Below are positions 1 through 9,444 of a stretch of 64,000 nt of DNA, piece after piece. Each line of letters begins with the position of its first letter. The stretch's first letter is position 1. The notes under the pieces were generated by a model that was not told the origin of the DNA, did not search any database, and saw only the letters and a list, made by a program, of their open reading frames with translations. A program made the position numbers and the translations under genes. Location: assembly GCA_030913385.1 (NCBI GenBank), contig CP133159.1, positions 1,262,584 to 1,326,583 on the forward strand. The letters are read 5' to 3'. This DNA is from Cytophagaceae bacterium ABcell3. GTDB taxonomy: Bacteria; Bacteroidota; Bacteroidia; Cytophagales; Cytophagaceae.

Positions 1-975
1 GGACGGGTTCTCGAAGACTTGCAGGCAAATACACGTGAACTTGAAGGGCAGCAGGAAAAGAAACATCCTTATGATTTTGCACTTTGGAAAAAGGCATCTC
101 CTTCTCATATTATGCGTTGGGATTCTCCGTGGAGTGTTGGTTTCCCTGGTTGGCATTTGGAGTGCTCTGCTATGAGTGCCAAATATTTGGGTACATATTT
201 TGATATACATGGGGGCGGTATGGACTTGATGTTTCCACACCATGAATGTGAGATAGCCCAAGCCAAGGCAGGTCATTCGCATGATCCGGCCAAATATTGG
301 TTACATAATAATATGATTACCATTAATGGTCAGAAAATGGGCAAGTCGCTCGGTAACTTTATTACTATGGAGCAGCTTTTTTCAGGTAATCATGAATTGC
401 TAGAAAGGTCTTATAGCCCTATGACCATCAGGTTTTTTATCCTTCAAGCCCACTATCGGAGTACCTTAGACTTTTCCAATGAGGCGCTTATCGCTGCTGG
501 AAAAGGTTATAAAAAGCTTATCAATGGCCTTAGGAATGCTAAAAGTCTGGTGTATACCCAAGGGAATGAGATTCTAGATGCAAAAGTCGATGAAAACATT
601 TTAAGGCTATCGGAAAAATGCTTTGATGGTTTGAACGATGACTTTAATACAGCTGTTACCATTGCAAACCTTTTTAATCTACTGAAAAAGATTAATTCTA
701 TCAGCACAGGGCAGCTTCATCCAGGAAAAATTAGCCAGGAAACTTTTGACCGTATGAAAAATACCTTTATAGGAATTGTAGAGGACGTTTTGGGGTTGTA
801 TGAAGAAAAAGTTGGTAGCGCTGAAGGTTTGATTGATGGCCTGCTTGAAATTTACCGTGAAGCAAAAGCAAACAAGGATTTCGAAAAGGTAGATAAAATT
901 AGGGCTTACTTTAAAAAAGAAGGCTTGGTCATTAAAGACATGAAGCATTCTATAGATTGGGCATATGAAGAATAA
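1..975 (+). CDS. cysS: Cysteinyl-tRNA synthetase, C-terminal part (5' end outside window)
   Basis: Charges tRNA-Cys with cysteine in the cytoplasm. The frame is open from base 1, so the first part of the class I catalytic domain lies upstream of the window; 324 residues are present. Visible are the zinc-site segments GWHLECSAM and PHHECEIAQ, the KMSKS-type loop [10 protein letters not shown] that binds ATP/tRNA, and the helical anticodon-side C-terminus. An apparent TTG start at base 19 is only an internal leucine codon. The stop overlaps the next gene by 11 bp, so the two are probably co-transcribed. Confidence 0.95.
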   Translation, partial: GRVLEDLQANTRELEGQQEKKHPYDFALWKKASPSHIMRWDSPWSVGFPGWHLECSAMSAKYLGTYFDIHGGGMDLMFPHHECEIAQAKAGHSHDPAKYWLHNNMITINGQKMGKSLGNFITMEQLFSGNHELLERSYSPMTIRFFILQAHYRSTLDFSNEALIAAGKGYKKLINGLRNAKSLVYTQGNEILDAKVDENILRLSEKCFDGLNDDFNTAVTIANLFNLLKKINSISTGQLHPGKISQETFDRMKNTFIGIVEDVLGLYEEKVGSAEGLIDGLLEIYREAKANKDFEKVDKIRAYFKKEGLVIKDMKHSIDWAYEE

Positions 976-1981
976 CAATATATCTTACGCTGTAAGCTGT
1001 GTAGCAGCTTTCCTCCTGTTGCTTTCCTCTTGTGGGGAACAGCAAGACCGGGCAACTACGGAATCTCCTCAGGTTTCTACCACCAAAGAAGTTAAAGAGG
1101 TAAATGTCCCTAGTTTCAATGCAGACTCTGCTTATTATTTTATAGAAAAGCAGGTTTCTTTTGGGCCTAGGGTGCCCAATACAGAACCTCACCGAAAAAC
1201 TGGTAAATACTTGGTCGGTCAGTTGGAGAAGATGGGTTTGAAAACGTATGTTCAGGAGTTTGAGGCCGAAGCTTTTGATGGTACGGTACTTCAATTGAAA
1301 AACATCGTAGGCAGTATTAACCCTGAAGCCTCAAAAAGGATTCTTTTGGCAGCTCACTGGGATACCAGGCCTTTTGCAGACCAAGATTCTGAAGATACCG
1401 ATGTGCCTATAGATGGTGCCAATGATGGTGCAAGTGGGGTAGGGGTTTTGCTTGAACTGGCCCGGGTTATCCAGTCCCATGAGAATAAGCCTGATGTAGG
1501 AATTGATATTATATTCTTTGACGGTGAAGATTATGGGCAGCCTGAAGGCAGCGGGGATTTTAAGCCTGACACATGGTGCCTTGGATCTCAATATTGGGCC
1601 CGTAATAAACATAAGGAAAACTACTCTGCTTACTATGGCATTTTATTGGATATGGTAGGAGGAGCTAATGCTAAGTTTGCCCTGGAAGGAACGTCTATGA
1701 AATATGCCCCTTCTGTAATGAAAAAGGTCTGGGACACAGGAAACCGGTTGGGGTATTCAAACCACTTTATTTATAAGCAAACAGCTCCTATTACAGATGA
1801 TCACTACTATGTGAATACTATTGCTAAAATACCTATGATTGATATTATTGAATACAATCCTCACGGAGACGGTTATTTTGGCGACTATTGGCATACCCAT
1901 GATGACAATATGGATGTGATAGACAGAGCTACATTGCAAGCTGTTGGTCACACACTGTTAGAAGTGTTGTATAGAGAATAG
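965..1981 (+). CDS. M28-family zinc peptidase / glutaminyl cyclase-like lipoprotein
   Basis: 338 residues. An N-terminal hydrophobic stretch ends in a lipobox (LSSC, Cys at about residue 23), so it is probably a periplasmic or outer-membrane lipoprotein. The M28 metal ligands are recognisable in order: AAHWDTRPF (His), NDGASG (Asp), FFDGEDYG (Glu) and YWHTHDDNMD (His). AAHWDTRPF and the WCLGSQYWA segment resemble glutaminyl-peptide cyclotransferases more than aminopeptidases; which reaction it performs cannot be decided from sequence. It overlaps cysS by 11 bp and converges on ldcA with 1 bp between them. Confidence 0.88.
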   Translation: MKNNNISYAVSCVAAFLLLLSSCGEQQDRATTESPQVSTTKEVKEVNVPSFNADSAYYFIEKQVSFGPRVPNTEPHRKTGKYLVGQLEKMGLKTYVQEFEAEAFDGTVLQLKNIVGSINPEASKRILLAAHWDTRPFADQDSEDTDVPIDGANDGASGVGVLLELARVIQSHENKPDVGIDIIFFDGEDYGQPEGSGDFKPDTWCLGSQYWARNKHKENYSAYYGILLDMVGGANAKFALEGTSMKYAPSVMKKVWDTGNRLGYSNHFIYKQTAPITDDHYYVNTIAKIPMIDIIEYNPHGDGYFGDYWHTHDDNMDVIDRATLQAVGHTLLEVLYRE

Positions 1982-1982
1982 G

Positions 1983-2879
1983 TTAAAAGGCTATTGTTGC
2001 GTAAGTTTCAGACACTTTTAATGCCGCACTTTTACCAATAGCCAGCGTATAATTTTCAGGCTCATGTCCAGCCGGGAAACCATAGCAGACTGGGTAGGCA
2101 TATTCGCTTACGTGGTCTGCTATTATTTCATAAGCCGTTTTGCCAAAGGGGATGTCCCCGTCTTTCATATCGGAAAAGTGCCCAACTATTAATCCCGCTA
2201 AATTACTAAGTTTTCCTGAGCGCTTAAGCATCACCATCATTCTGTCTAGCTGGTACATATATTCGTCAATATCTTCGAGAAATAGGATTTTGCCCGCAGT
2301 GTCAGGTTCTGAAGATGTGCCCGTGAGGGTGCAAAGTATCGAAAGGTTACCGCCAATCAATCGAGCCTCTGCAACCCCTTCTCGGTTTAATTTATGCCCC
2401 GCGATCTCGTAACTAAGTTTTTCTCCAAATAGTGCTTGGCGTAAATATGCCAGCGATTCGCTTGTAGTTCTATGGGCAAAAAGTACGGGCATGGGTGCAT
2501 GCAGTGATGGAATTTGCCATTGGGCAATATGGTTGAGTAACACCGTGACGTCGCTAAACCCTGCAATCCATTTCGGAGATGCTCTAAATTTCGAAAAGTC
2601 AACTTTGTCTATAATTCTACTTGTGCCATAACCTCCGCGCGCACATAAGATGGCCTTTATTTCAGGATTGTCCAAGGCATGCTGTAAGTCTTGCAGCCTT
2701 TCTGCATCTGTGCCTGCAAATTGGTTATCTTGTGATAGCGTGTTTTCGCCAAGTATAACCTCAAGCCCCCAAGATTTGATGGTTTCTATACCAGGGGCAA
2801 GCTCTTCGAATTCAAATTTCTTGGCGGTTGCTACTATCGCTATTTTGTCTCCTTGTTTTAGGTAATCGGGATTATGCAT
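1983..2879 (-). CDS. ldcA: LD-carboxypeptidase (peptidase S66), murein tetrapeptide recycling
   Basis: 298 residues, the usual length for the S66 family, which removes the terminal D-alanine from tetrapeptides during peptidoglycan recycling in the cytoplasm. The nucleophile serine sits in AGFSDVTVL (about residue 109). The downstream acidic residue lies in FLEDIDEYMYQ and the histidine in FPAGHEPENY, completing the Ser-Glu-His triad; ARGGYG is the conserved turn before it. No signal peptide. It is transcribed away from the ompH genes' terminator and ends 1 bp from the M28 gene. Confidence 0.9.
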   Translation of the reverse strand: MHNPDYLKQGDKIAIVATAKKFEFEELAPGIETIKSWGLEVILGENTLSQDNQFAGTDAERLQDLQHALDNPEIKAILCARGGYGTSRIIDKVDFSKFRASPKWIAGFSDVTVLLNHIAQWQIPSLHAPMPVLFAHRTTSESLAYLRQALFGEKLSYEIAGHKLNREGVAEARLIGGNLSILCTLTGTSSEPDTAGKILFLEDIDEYMYQLDRMMVMLKRSGKLSNLAGLIVGHFSDMKDGDIPFGKTAYEIIADHVSEYAYPVCYGFPAGHEPENYTLAIGKSAALKVSETYATIAF

Positions 2880-3030
2880 AATAAGGGCTTTATTTGCTTT
2901 TTTGATTGGGTAATATACTAAAAATAGTAAAAACTAGCCTGAGACATTTAAACCCGAGTTATGCGGTAGTGTTTTACCTTTTAGCGATCATGAGATTGGC
3001 CAACCTGACTTTTATATCGAGATTTTGGAG
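2880..3030. other. Intergenic region, nothing firm
   Basis: Stretch between ldcA and the ompH terminator. A segment around 2948-2975 (AACCCGAGTTATGCGGTAG) faintly resembles the end of the small inverted-repeat element described elsewhere in this window, but the match is too weak to call a copy. Confidence 0.3.
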
Positions 3031-3060
3031 AAAAAAAAGAGCCTTGACAGTCAAGGCTCT
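3031..3060 (-). terminator. Intrinsic terminator after ompH
   Basis: Perfect 9-bp stem (GAGCCTTGA / TCAAGGCTC, 3039-3047 and 3051-3059) with a 3-nt loop; read on the minus strand it is followed by eight T residues. It lies just after the stop of the first OmpH gene and ends the bamA-ompH transcript. Confidence 0.85.
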
Positions 3061-3087
3061 TGTACACTCTTTTAATATTCTCTTAGA

Positions 3088-3645
3088 TTATTTCTCTATT
3101 GATGGAGACGAAGTAGGGGCTGAAGCTCCTGGGGCGTTAACACCTAGTTCTTTAAGTACAAGTTCAGACACATCGTCCTCTTTGTTTTGTGCATAAAGTA
3201 CAGCGCCTTCACCGCTAAGGATATAAGCATATCCTTTATCTTTTCCTACTTTGTTGATAGCGTCCTGAATTCTGTCAAGAACCGGATCGGTAAGCTGTGC
3301 GTGTTTCTTTTGTAGGTCTTGCTGAGCTTTGTTTTCAAATTCTCTGATAGACATTTGTAACTGCTGCAACTCTCTTTCTTTAGTTTGCTTTACACTTTCA
3401 GCCATCGTGTTGGCACCAGCCTGGTAAGCTTCAAGTTTCTTTTCGAACTCATCATACTTTTCTTTCAAATGGTCTTGAAGTTTCTTTTCATAAGTCTGCA
3501 GATCGTTTTTTATCTGTTCAGATTCTGGCATTTTTTCAAATACATATTCTAAGCTGGTGTATCCAATTCTGATATCCTGTGCATTTACTGCCAGGCTTCC
3601 AGTCAGAAAAAAGAGTGTCAGGAATAGAAAGGCTTTAGTTCTCAT
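3088..3645 (-). CDS. OmpH/Skp-family periplasmic chaperone
   Basis: 185 residues: signal peptide (MRTKAFLFLTLFFLTGSLAVNAQ-type, cleavage after about residue 22), then a short beta strand region (IRIGYTSLEYVFEKMP) and a long charged coiled-coil (about residues 45-120), the layout of Skp, which holds unfolded outer-membrane proteins for BamA. The tail is rich in Ser/Pro/Ala. It is the last gene of a bamA-ompH-ompH series, ends at a strong terminator, and is a paralogue of its neighbour. Confidence 0.88.
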   Translation of the reverse strand: MRTKAFLFLTLFFLTGSLAVNAQDIRIGYTSLEYVFEKMPESEQIKNDLQTYEKKLQDHLKEKYDEFEKKLEAYQAGANTMAESVKQTKERELQQLQMSIREFENKAQQDLQKKHAQLTDPVLDRIQDAINKVGKDKGYAYILSGEGAVLYAQNKEDDVSELVLKELGVNAPGASAPTSSPSIEK

Positions 3646-3703
3646 TTTTTTGTATTTATTACTTTGGTTAAAAACAATATGGCAATTTAATTAATTCCTT
3701 GGT

Positions 3704-4246
3704 TTATTTATTATTTTCGAGATAATCATCTTTGTCTCCGAGCCCAAGTTCTTCCAAAACATAGTCTGTATAATCATGGACAGGGTTTGTATAAATCATT
3801 ATCAAAGCGCCAGATCGGTCAAAAACAAAGGAAAGTTTCTTTTTCTTTGCAACTTTTTCGACTGCCTCATATACTAAGTCTTGAACAGGTTTGATTAGTT
3901 CCTGTCTTTTTAAAAAAACTAACCCTTCAAATCCGAAAACTTTTTTTTGCCGGTCTTTTACCGCTTTTTCTTTGGCGGCGATTTCTGCCAACCTTTCCTT
4001 TTTCATTTCCTCAGTTAGAAGGACTTCTTCGGATTGATATCCTTTTACCATCTTTTCATGTTCGGACTTCAAATCCTCTATTTCCTTCTGCCATTTGGAC
4101 GAAAGTTCATTGAGCTCTTTTTCTGCCTCTTTATATTCAGGCATTTTTTTCAGTATAAAGTCTGAATCAATATACCCGAATTTCTGCGCATAGCTTGTAT
4201 TTGACAAAGCTGTCAAGAAGAGTGCCAGAATTAAGATTTTCCTCAT
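3704..4246 (-). CDS. OmpH/Skp-family periplasmic chaperone, second copy
   Basis: 180 residues from the ATG at 4246, chosen because a signal peptide (MRKILILALFLTALSNTSYAQ-like) begins there; the longer open frame to 4282 would overlap the end of bamA and precede the signal. Mature part: FGYIDSDFILKKMPEY strand motif, then a Lys/Glu-rich coiled coil (about residues 40-110), as in Skp. Same start motif as its downstream paralogue (GY-S/D-x-x-KMPE). It follows bamA with 16 bp between, so the client-insertion machine and its chaperones are one transcription unit. Confidence 0.88.
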   Translation of the reverse strand: MRKILILALFLTALSNTSYAQKFGYIDSDFILKKMPEYKEAEKELNELSSKWQKEIEDLKSEHEKMVKGYQSEEVLLTEEMKKERLAEIAAKEKAVKDRQKKVFGFEGLVFLKRQELIKPVQDLVYEAVEKVAKKKKLSFVFDRSGALIMIYTNPVHDYTDYVLEELGLGDKDDYLENNK

Positions 4247-4262
4247 CTGAAACATTATTTTT

Positions 4263-6830
4263 TTATCTAATCTGCTGTCCAATAGTAAATGTTACTTGCG
4301 AACGGTCGGTCGTTCTGTCTTGACCAGGCAGATTGTCTAAACGATAACCCCAGTCAAGTCCGATCATACCAAAGGCAGGCATAAATATTCTTGCGCCCAC
4401 ACCAGCAGCACGGTACACATTGAACGGGTTAAAGTTATTAAAATTGTTCCAGGTATTACCTGCTTCAAGGAAACCTACACCAAATAGTGAAAATGCAGGG
4501 CTCAAGTTGATCGGATATCTAAGTTCTGCCACATATTTGGCAAACATAGTACCACCTGCATCTCTTGGAACAGGACCGTCAGGAAGTTCTGGCAATACTT
4601 GGTTGTTTGGATATCCTCTTAGTCCGATAATGTCTGAACCTAATAGGAAGTTGAAACCAGATAGACCATCACCACCCATTACAAACCTTTCAAAAGGAGC
4701 AATACCTGCACTTCTGCTATAGCCGCCGATAAATCCAAAGTGCGCTCTCATGTTTAGTACTAGGTTTCTTTTCTGTCCTGGTATTAGTGTGGTAAACCAA
4801 GAGTTGTCCATAATCCATTTATGATACTCTACCCACCTGTATCTGTCTTCAGGAAGTATAGACTCATCATGATAGTTTATGTTCCTGAATAGCGAGTAAG
4901 GCGGTGTTACTGCTACCTGTAGGGATATATTAGACCCCGATGTCGGGAATGTAAAATCGTTTACACTGTTTCGTGCGATGGTAGTCGTAAAGGTAAAGTT
5001 ATTCGCGACACCATCAGAGAATCCTAACTGAGCAGACTGATAATTACTTAAACGGTACTGCAATAAAGTAATTGAGTTGTTTAATGTAAAGAAGTCATCA
5101 GGCCAGGTAAGGCGTTTCCCAAGACCAATGGTTGCACTGGACACATCAAGGAAACCTGTTGCCCTTCTGGTTTCGGGGTCGATGGTGTTCATCCTAGACT
5201 TGCTCAAGCTTATGTTCAAAGATTGAGGTCGTTTACCTCCCAACCAAGGTTCTGTAAATGACAGAGAGTATGTTTGGAACTGTCTACCACTGGCCTGAAC
5301 CCTAAGCGCCAAACGCTGCCCATCTCCAGAAGGTAGCGGGTTCCATGTTTTAAAGTTGGTGATGTTTCTCATAGAGAAGTTGTTGAACACCAAACCTACG
5401 GTACCTACAGGACCAAACCAGCCACCCCAACCACCAGAGAGTTCTATCTGGTCGCTTGGTTTCTCTACTACATGGTAGTTGATGTCTACCGTACCATCTG
5501 CCGGATTAGGCACTGGGACAATGTTTAGCTGTTCTGGGTCAAAGTATCCTAGCTGTGAAAGTTCTCGTTGCGAACGGATAAGGTCCGACCTACTAAATTT
5601 CTGTCCTGGCAATGTTCGGACTTCCCTTAAAATAACATGGTCATGTGTTTTGGTATTTCCTGACACAGTTACATTTTTAATTGTAGCCTGCTGTCCTTCG
5701 TATACCCGCATCTCTATATCTATGGAGTCGTTTTCTACTCTTACTTCAACAGGTTCTGCATGGAAAAACAGGTAGCCGTCGTCCAAGTAGAGAGAGCTCA
5801 CGTCCCAGCCGTCTGGGTTATACGATAGTCTTCTTTGAAGTTTTTGGAAGTTATAGACATCACCTTTTCTGATGTTCAGGATCGTGTCAAGAACACTGCT
5901 AGGGTGGATGAAGTTACCTGTCCAGGTAATGTTTCTAAAGTAGTACTTGTTACCTTCCTCAATGTTAATGTCAATATTTAGCCTGTTTTCTTCTACTAAA
6001 TATATCGAGTCAGACACGATCTGGGCATCGCGATATCCGAGGGTGTTATAATACTCTATGATCCTCTCTTTATCCGCCTCGTACTCGTTCTTTATTAATT
6101 TAGAAGAAGAGAAGATGTTTCTAAGGTTTCTCTCTTTCGTTTTTTTCATTTGGCGTCTCAGTTTTCTGTCTGAAAGCTGATCAGGGTCAGAAACATTGCC
6201 ATGAAAGTTTATCGAATTGATTTTTACCCTTTGTTTCCTGTCGACGTTAACGGTTAGCACGACATTATTGGGTAGGAGTGAATCTTTTTTCTGAACGATA
6301 TTTACGTCGGCGTTAAAGTATCCTTTTTCAACATAAAAGTTTCTTACTTTTCTACGGGAGTTTTTGATCATGGCGTCGGTTACAATGGCACCGGTGCGCA
6401 ATCCCATCTTCTCTTTTAAGTCGTCGTGGTCTGCTTTTTTTACGCCTGTAATTTCTATCCTAGAAAGTCGTGGTCTTTCTTTAAGGTGGAAGTTTAGGAA
6501 AATTTTGTTGCCTTCAATTCTGGTGGCATTTACCTCTACATCCCCGATTAGTTTCTGATCCCAAAGCTTTCGGATGGCATTACTGAGTTCTTCGCCAGGT
6601 ACCTGTATCACGTCGCCCTCTCTCAATCCTATAATAGACATGAGTGCGTTGTGGTCTAGGTACTCTATTCCTGAGAAGGTGATTTCGCCAATGGCATACT
6701 CTTCAGGATTGGTATAGCTCAAGTTTAAGTCTTTGTTGGACTTTCTTTTGTTAAACCTGATTTGGGCATCGGAAGAATAAAAACTAAAGAAAAAGCCTAG
6801 AATCAGTGTTATAGATAATATTTGTCTCAT
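4263..6830 (-). CDS. bamA: BamA/Omp85 outer-membrane assembly factor
   Basis: 855 residues. Signal peptide ends at about residue 22 (SSDAQ). The N-terminal half carries repeated POTRA domains (motifs such as GEITFSGIEYLD, SRIEITGVKKAD, INSINFHGNVSD, YFRNITWTGNF, TIKNVTVSGNTKT). The C-terminal half is a 16-strand-type barrel with the conserved loop-6 motif GLRGYPNN. It inserts beta-barrel proteins into the outer membrane. Its ATG overlaps the uppS stop by one base and two Skp-like chaperones follow, an arrangement common in Bacteroidota. Confidence 0.95.
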   Translation of the reverse strand: MRQILSITLILGFFFSFYSSDAQIRFNKRKSNKDLNLSYTNPEEYAIGEITFSGIEYLDHNALMSIIGLREGDVIQVPGEELSNAIRKLWDQKLIGDVEVNATRIEGNKIFLNFHLKERPRLSRIEITGVKKADHDDLKEKMGLRTGAIVTDAMIKNSRRKVRNFYVEKGYFNADVNIVQKKDSLLPNNVVLTVNVDRKQRVKINSINFHGNVSDPDQLSDRKLRRQMKKTKERNLRNIFSSSKLIKNEYEADKERIIEYYNTLGYRDAQIVSDSIYLVEENRLNIDINIEEGNKYYFRNITWTGNFIHPSSVLDTILNIRKGDVYNFQKLQRRLSYNPDGWDVSSLYLDDGYLFFHAEPVEVRVENDSIDIEMRVYEGQQATIKNVTVSGNTKTHDHVILREVRTLPGQKFSRSDLIRSQRELSQLGYFDPEQLNIVPVPNPADGTVDINYHVVEKPSDQIELSGGWGGWFGPVGTVGLVFNNFSMRNITNFKTWNPLPSGDGQRLALRVQASGRQFQTYSLSFTEPWLGGKRPQSLNISLSKSRMNTIDPETRRATGFLDVSSATIGLGKRLTWPDDFFTLNNSITLLQYRLSNYQSAQLGFSDGVANNFTFTTTIARNSVNDFTFPTSGSNISLQVAVTPPYSLFRNINYHDESILPEDRYRWVEYHKWIMDNSWFTTLIPGQKRNLVLNMRAHFGFIGGYSRSAGIAPFERFVMGGDGLSGFNFLLGSDIIGLRGYPNNQVLPELPDGPVPRDAGGTMFAKYVAELRYPINLSPAFSLFGVGFLEAGNTWNNFNNFNPFNVYRAAGVGARIFMPAFGMIGLDWGYRLDNLPGQDRTTDRSQVTFTIGQQIR

Positions 6831-7579
6831 TAAGAATTTGAATTCAATTGTTCGCTGGTTTTGCCGAACCGTCTTTCTCTATTCTGGTAGTCAATAATAG
6901 CTTCATATAGGTTTTCTCTTCTGAAGTCCGGCCAAAGGACATCAGTTATATGAAACTCTGCATAGGCGAGTTGCCACAGCAGAAAATTGCTAATCCTGTT
7001 TTCGCCACTTGTGCGAATCATTAATTCTGGATCGGGAACCTTGCTTGTATTCAGATAGTTAGTAAAAATTTCTTCATTTATATCTTCCGGGTTTATTTTG
7101 TTCTTTTTTACATCGAGTGCAAGCTTTTTTGCAGCATTGGCAATTTCCCACCGGCCACTATAACTCAGTGCAAGGATCAAGTTGAGACGGGTGTTGTTTT
7201 TTGTTTCTTCCATACCCTCGTTCAACTCTTGCTTACACTTTTCAGGCAACTCCTCTGTATTACCGATCGTAAGTAACCTGATATTGTTTTTGGAGAGTGT
7301 TTTTATTTCTCCGCCTATGGTAGAAACCAGTAGCCCCATTAAGGCATTGACTTCGTCTTTGGGCCTATTCCAGTTTTCTGTAGAAAAAGCGTAAAGCGTC
7401 AAATACTCAATACCGAGCTCTGCACAAGCTTCTGTTACATCACGTACAGACTCAACAGCATTTGTATGTCCAAAAATTCGTTCTGCACCTCTTTTTTTTG
7501 CCCAACGTCCATTTCCGTCCATTATAATGGCAATATGGCGTGGTAACTTTTTCGGATCAATCTGATCTTTTAAACTCAT
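6830..7579 (-). CDS. uppS: Isoprenyl (undecaprenyl) diphosphate synthase
   Basis: 249 residues, typical for cis-prenyltransferases that make the lipid carrier for peptidoglycan and polysaccharides. Conserved blocks: the pyrophosphate-binding IAIIMDGNGRWAKKRG (about residues 16-31, catalytic Asp), FSTENWNRP, and the C-terminal ELMIRTSGENRISNF and WPDF motifs. Cytoplasmic. Its stop overlaps the bamA start (TAATG), so translational coupling is likely. Confidence 0.95.
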   Translation of the reverse strand: MSLKDQIDPKKLPRHIAIIMDGNGRWAKKRGAERIFGHTNAVESVRDVTEACAELGIEYLTLYAFSTENWNRPKDEVNALMGLLVSTIGGEIKTLSKNNIRLLTIGNTEELPEKCKQELNEGMEETKNNTRLNLILALSYSGRWEIANAAKKLALDVKKNKINPEDINEEIFTNYLNTSKVPDPELMIRTSGENRISNFLLWQLAYAEFHITDVLWPDFRRENLYEAIIDYQNRERRFGKTSEQLNSNS

Positions 7580-7639
7580 GTAGAAGAATCAAAAATTTTA
7601 AAAAGCAAATCTACAAAAGCATATTGCTAAATTAAAAAA

Positions 7640-8341
7640 TCAATACACATTATTTTTTCGCTGGAATTCAGGGCAAGCTATGCCGTAGAATGTGTAGCTT
7701 ATGGAAAAGCCGGTATAGTAGTACCAGTCATTAAGATGTGGATTGGCTAACTGTTTGCTGTACCCATCAGCGTAAGTGTCTGATATGTTGTCTAAATAGT
7801 CGGTAAATGTTTTACGGGCTACAAACTCGGCATTCAAATTGACTGTTTTTGTTAACTTATACTTAATGCCGATACCAATAGGGATAGAAGGGTTTACGGC
7901 TCCTCCACGTATGGCTGTTCCCGGATAGGCACGTTGATAATTGAATATCGCAAGACCTGCGGTAAGATAAGGGGCAAACCTTCTTCTGTCCTTGTATCGC
8001 CTGAAGTCCAAAAAGTTGTACTCGGCCATTATAGCCGCTTCAGTGATGTTGTTGTGAAACTCACCGTCACGTGCTGCAGGCACAGGATCTTGGGCGCCTT
8101 CGTCAGAGCCTTTTATCCTTCCAGTCATAATGGAACCTCTTAAGGTAAAAACCGGGCTGAAGTTGCGTCTGTAAAATACCATGCCACCTGGACGGTAATT
8201 GAGCACGTCAAAACGTGGTGCATACTCTCCTGTATAATTTAATGCACCTAAACTAATTCCTATTTCATTTTTTTGCCCGTTTGCGCTAAAGGCTATTAAG
8301 GCAAAAAAAATAGGAAGAATGAACTTTCCTATTTTTTTCAT
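7640..8341 (-). CDS. DUF6089-type outer-membrane beta-barrel protein
   Basis: 233 residues with an N-terminal signal peptide (ends near FSANGQ) followed by alternating strands rich in aromatic and glycine residues, expected for an 8-to-10-strand barrel. LGALNYTGEYAP, RGSIMTGRIKGSD and the ending GFSISYTFYGIACPEF mark it as the DUF6089 family, seen next to uppS-bamA in Bacteroidota; its function is not known to me. The next upstream gene is a longer paralogue. Confidence 0.8.
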   Translation of the reverse strand: MKKIGKFILPIFFALIAFSANGQKNEIGISLGALNYTGEYAPRFDVLNYRPGGMVFYRRNFSPVFTLRGSIMTGRIKGSDEGAQDPVPAARDGEFHNNITEAAIMAEYNFLDFRRYKDRRRFAPYLTAGLAIFNYQRAYPGTAIRGGAVNPSIPIGIGIKYKLTKTVNLNAEFVARKTFTDYLDNISDTYADGYSKQLANPHLNDWYYYTGFSISYTFYGIACPEFQRKNNVY

Positions 8342-8370
8342 ATGTGCTAAACGTAAGTATTAAAATATTG

Positions 8371-9342
8371 TTATCTAAAGTTTGGACATATTATTCGGTT
8401 TGGAATAATATATGTCAAATGAAAACCTGTTACTATATACATGTCCCTTCTTCCATTCCCTCTTTGATCGCCAGGCATCCCATACCCGTTGACAGAACCA
8501 TAGACATTGCCGGTTTGTGTCTCTTGGAATACCAAACCTCCCTGTTGTTCCATTATCTGCCTTTGCAACTGTGGGTCTTCAGCCAAACTGTATATTGATC
8601 TATCAGCCATAGTAGCGGCTAATTCACCTCTGTGCTGCTCTATTAGGTCTCTGTCTGCATATACCCCGCTTACATCATCCAGGTAGTTTGTAAAGGTAAA
8701 GCGCCATCCTATTTCAAAGCCTAAGTCCCAGTTTTCACTAAGCTTATACCTTACCCCGATTCCTAGCGGTATAGCAATCTGGTGCAAAGAGTATGGGGCT
8801 TGGTCGACTCCTGGCACCCCTTGTCCTTCTGTACTGAGTGGTCTTAGGTCTACCCAATCGCCCGTTCTAGGGTCTGTGCCCTGTGGGTTGTGGTGGAAAT
8901 AGGCCAGCCCCGCAAAAACATAAGGAATAAGGTTTGGTCTCTCCCTATAGTGTCCTCTGGTAGCTATAAGGTCAAAAACGACATCGGTTTTTATCTCAAA
9001 TATATCATTTCTGAAGTTTAGGTTTCGCAACCTTCTTTCCAGGTCTCTTTCTGGATTGGCATAAGCATCGCTTCCTGTTATGCGCCCATAGGAGATATTT
9101 CCTCTAAAAGAAAACCTCGATCCGTGTCTATACGTATAAGAAATACCGATATTTGGTCTTGTAAATCTTAGAGAAGACCCGATAAAGCTGGGGCCTGGGT
9201 CTAGCTCGCCAGTATAGCTCATGGCATTGATATTTGCCCCTATGCTGTAATACCTGTTCCTTTTCATATAATCCTGACCCTGGGATTCTGAAAAGTTTAA
9301 CAGAAAGTATATTAGTAATACTATCCTGAATGGGTTTTTCAT
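8371..9342 (-). CDS. DUF6089-type outer-membrane protein, longer paralogue
   Basis: 323 residues, signal peptide (cleavage near ESQGQ), then a barrel-like pattern. It shares with the shorter neighbour the motifs MSYTGELDPG, RGNISYGRITGSD and a C-terminus of the form Y-x-x-P-x-x-x-CP-x-F. It carries an extra segment of about 60 residues (roughly 235-295, rich in Gln/Gly) before the final strands. The 28-bp gap suggests one transcript with the other DUF6089 gene. Function unknown. Confidence 0.78.
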   Translation of the reverse strand: MKNPFRIVLLIYFLLNFSESQGQDYMKRNRYYSIGANINAMSYTGELDPGPSFIGSSLRFTRPNIGISYTYRHGSRFSFRGNISYGRITGSDAYANPERDLERRLRNLNFRNDIFEIKTDVVFDLIATRGHYRERPNLIPYVFAGLAYFHHNPQGTDPRTGDWVDLRPLSTEGQGVPGVDQAPYSLHQIAIPLGIGVRYKLSENWDLGFEIGWRFTFTNYLDDVSGVYADRDLIEQHRGELAATMADRSIYSLAEDPQLQRQIMEQQGGLVFQETQTGNVYGSVNGYGMPGDQRGNGRRDMYIVTGFHLTYIIPNRIICPNFR

Positions 9343-9420
9343 AGATTTTTTTTACACCTTCCTTTTGTAGGGTGGTTAGGAAACGAAAATATGCAGAAAC
9401 TCTGCTATTTTACAGGACTA

Positions 9421-9428
9421 CAAAAATA
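9421..9428 (-). promoter_or_regulatory. Candidate -7 promoter element for the DUF6089-uppS-bamA series
   Basis: Minus-strand TATTTTTG fits the Bacteroidota TAnnTTTG -7 consensus and lies about 80 bp upstream of the first DUF6089 start in the only sizeable gap before it. No clear -33 TTTG was found. Confidence 0.35.
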
Positions 9429-9444
9429 AATTTACGAAAATTAT

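Noticed and set aside
2935-2985. Degraded copy of the small inverted-repeat element
   Set aside because: Only short runs match (TTATGCGGTAG, ATGAGATTGGC); not distinguishable from chance by eye.
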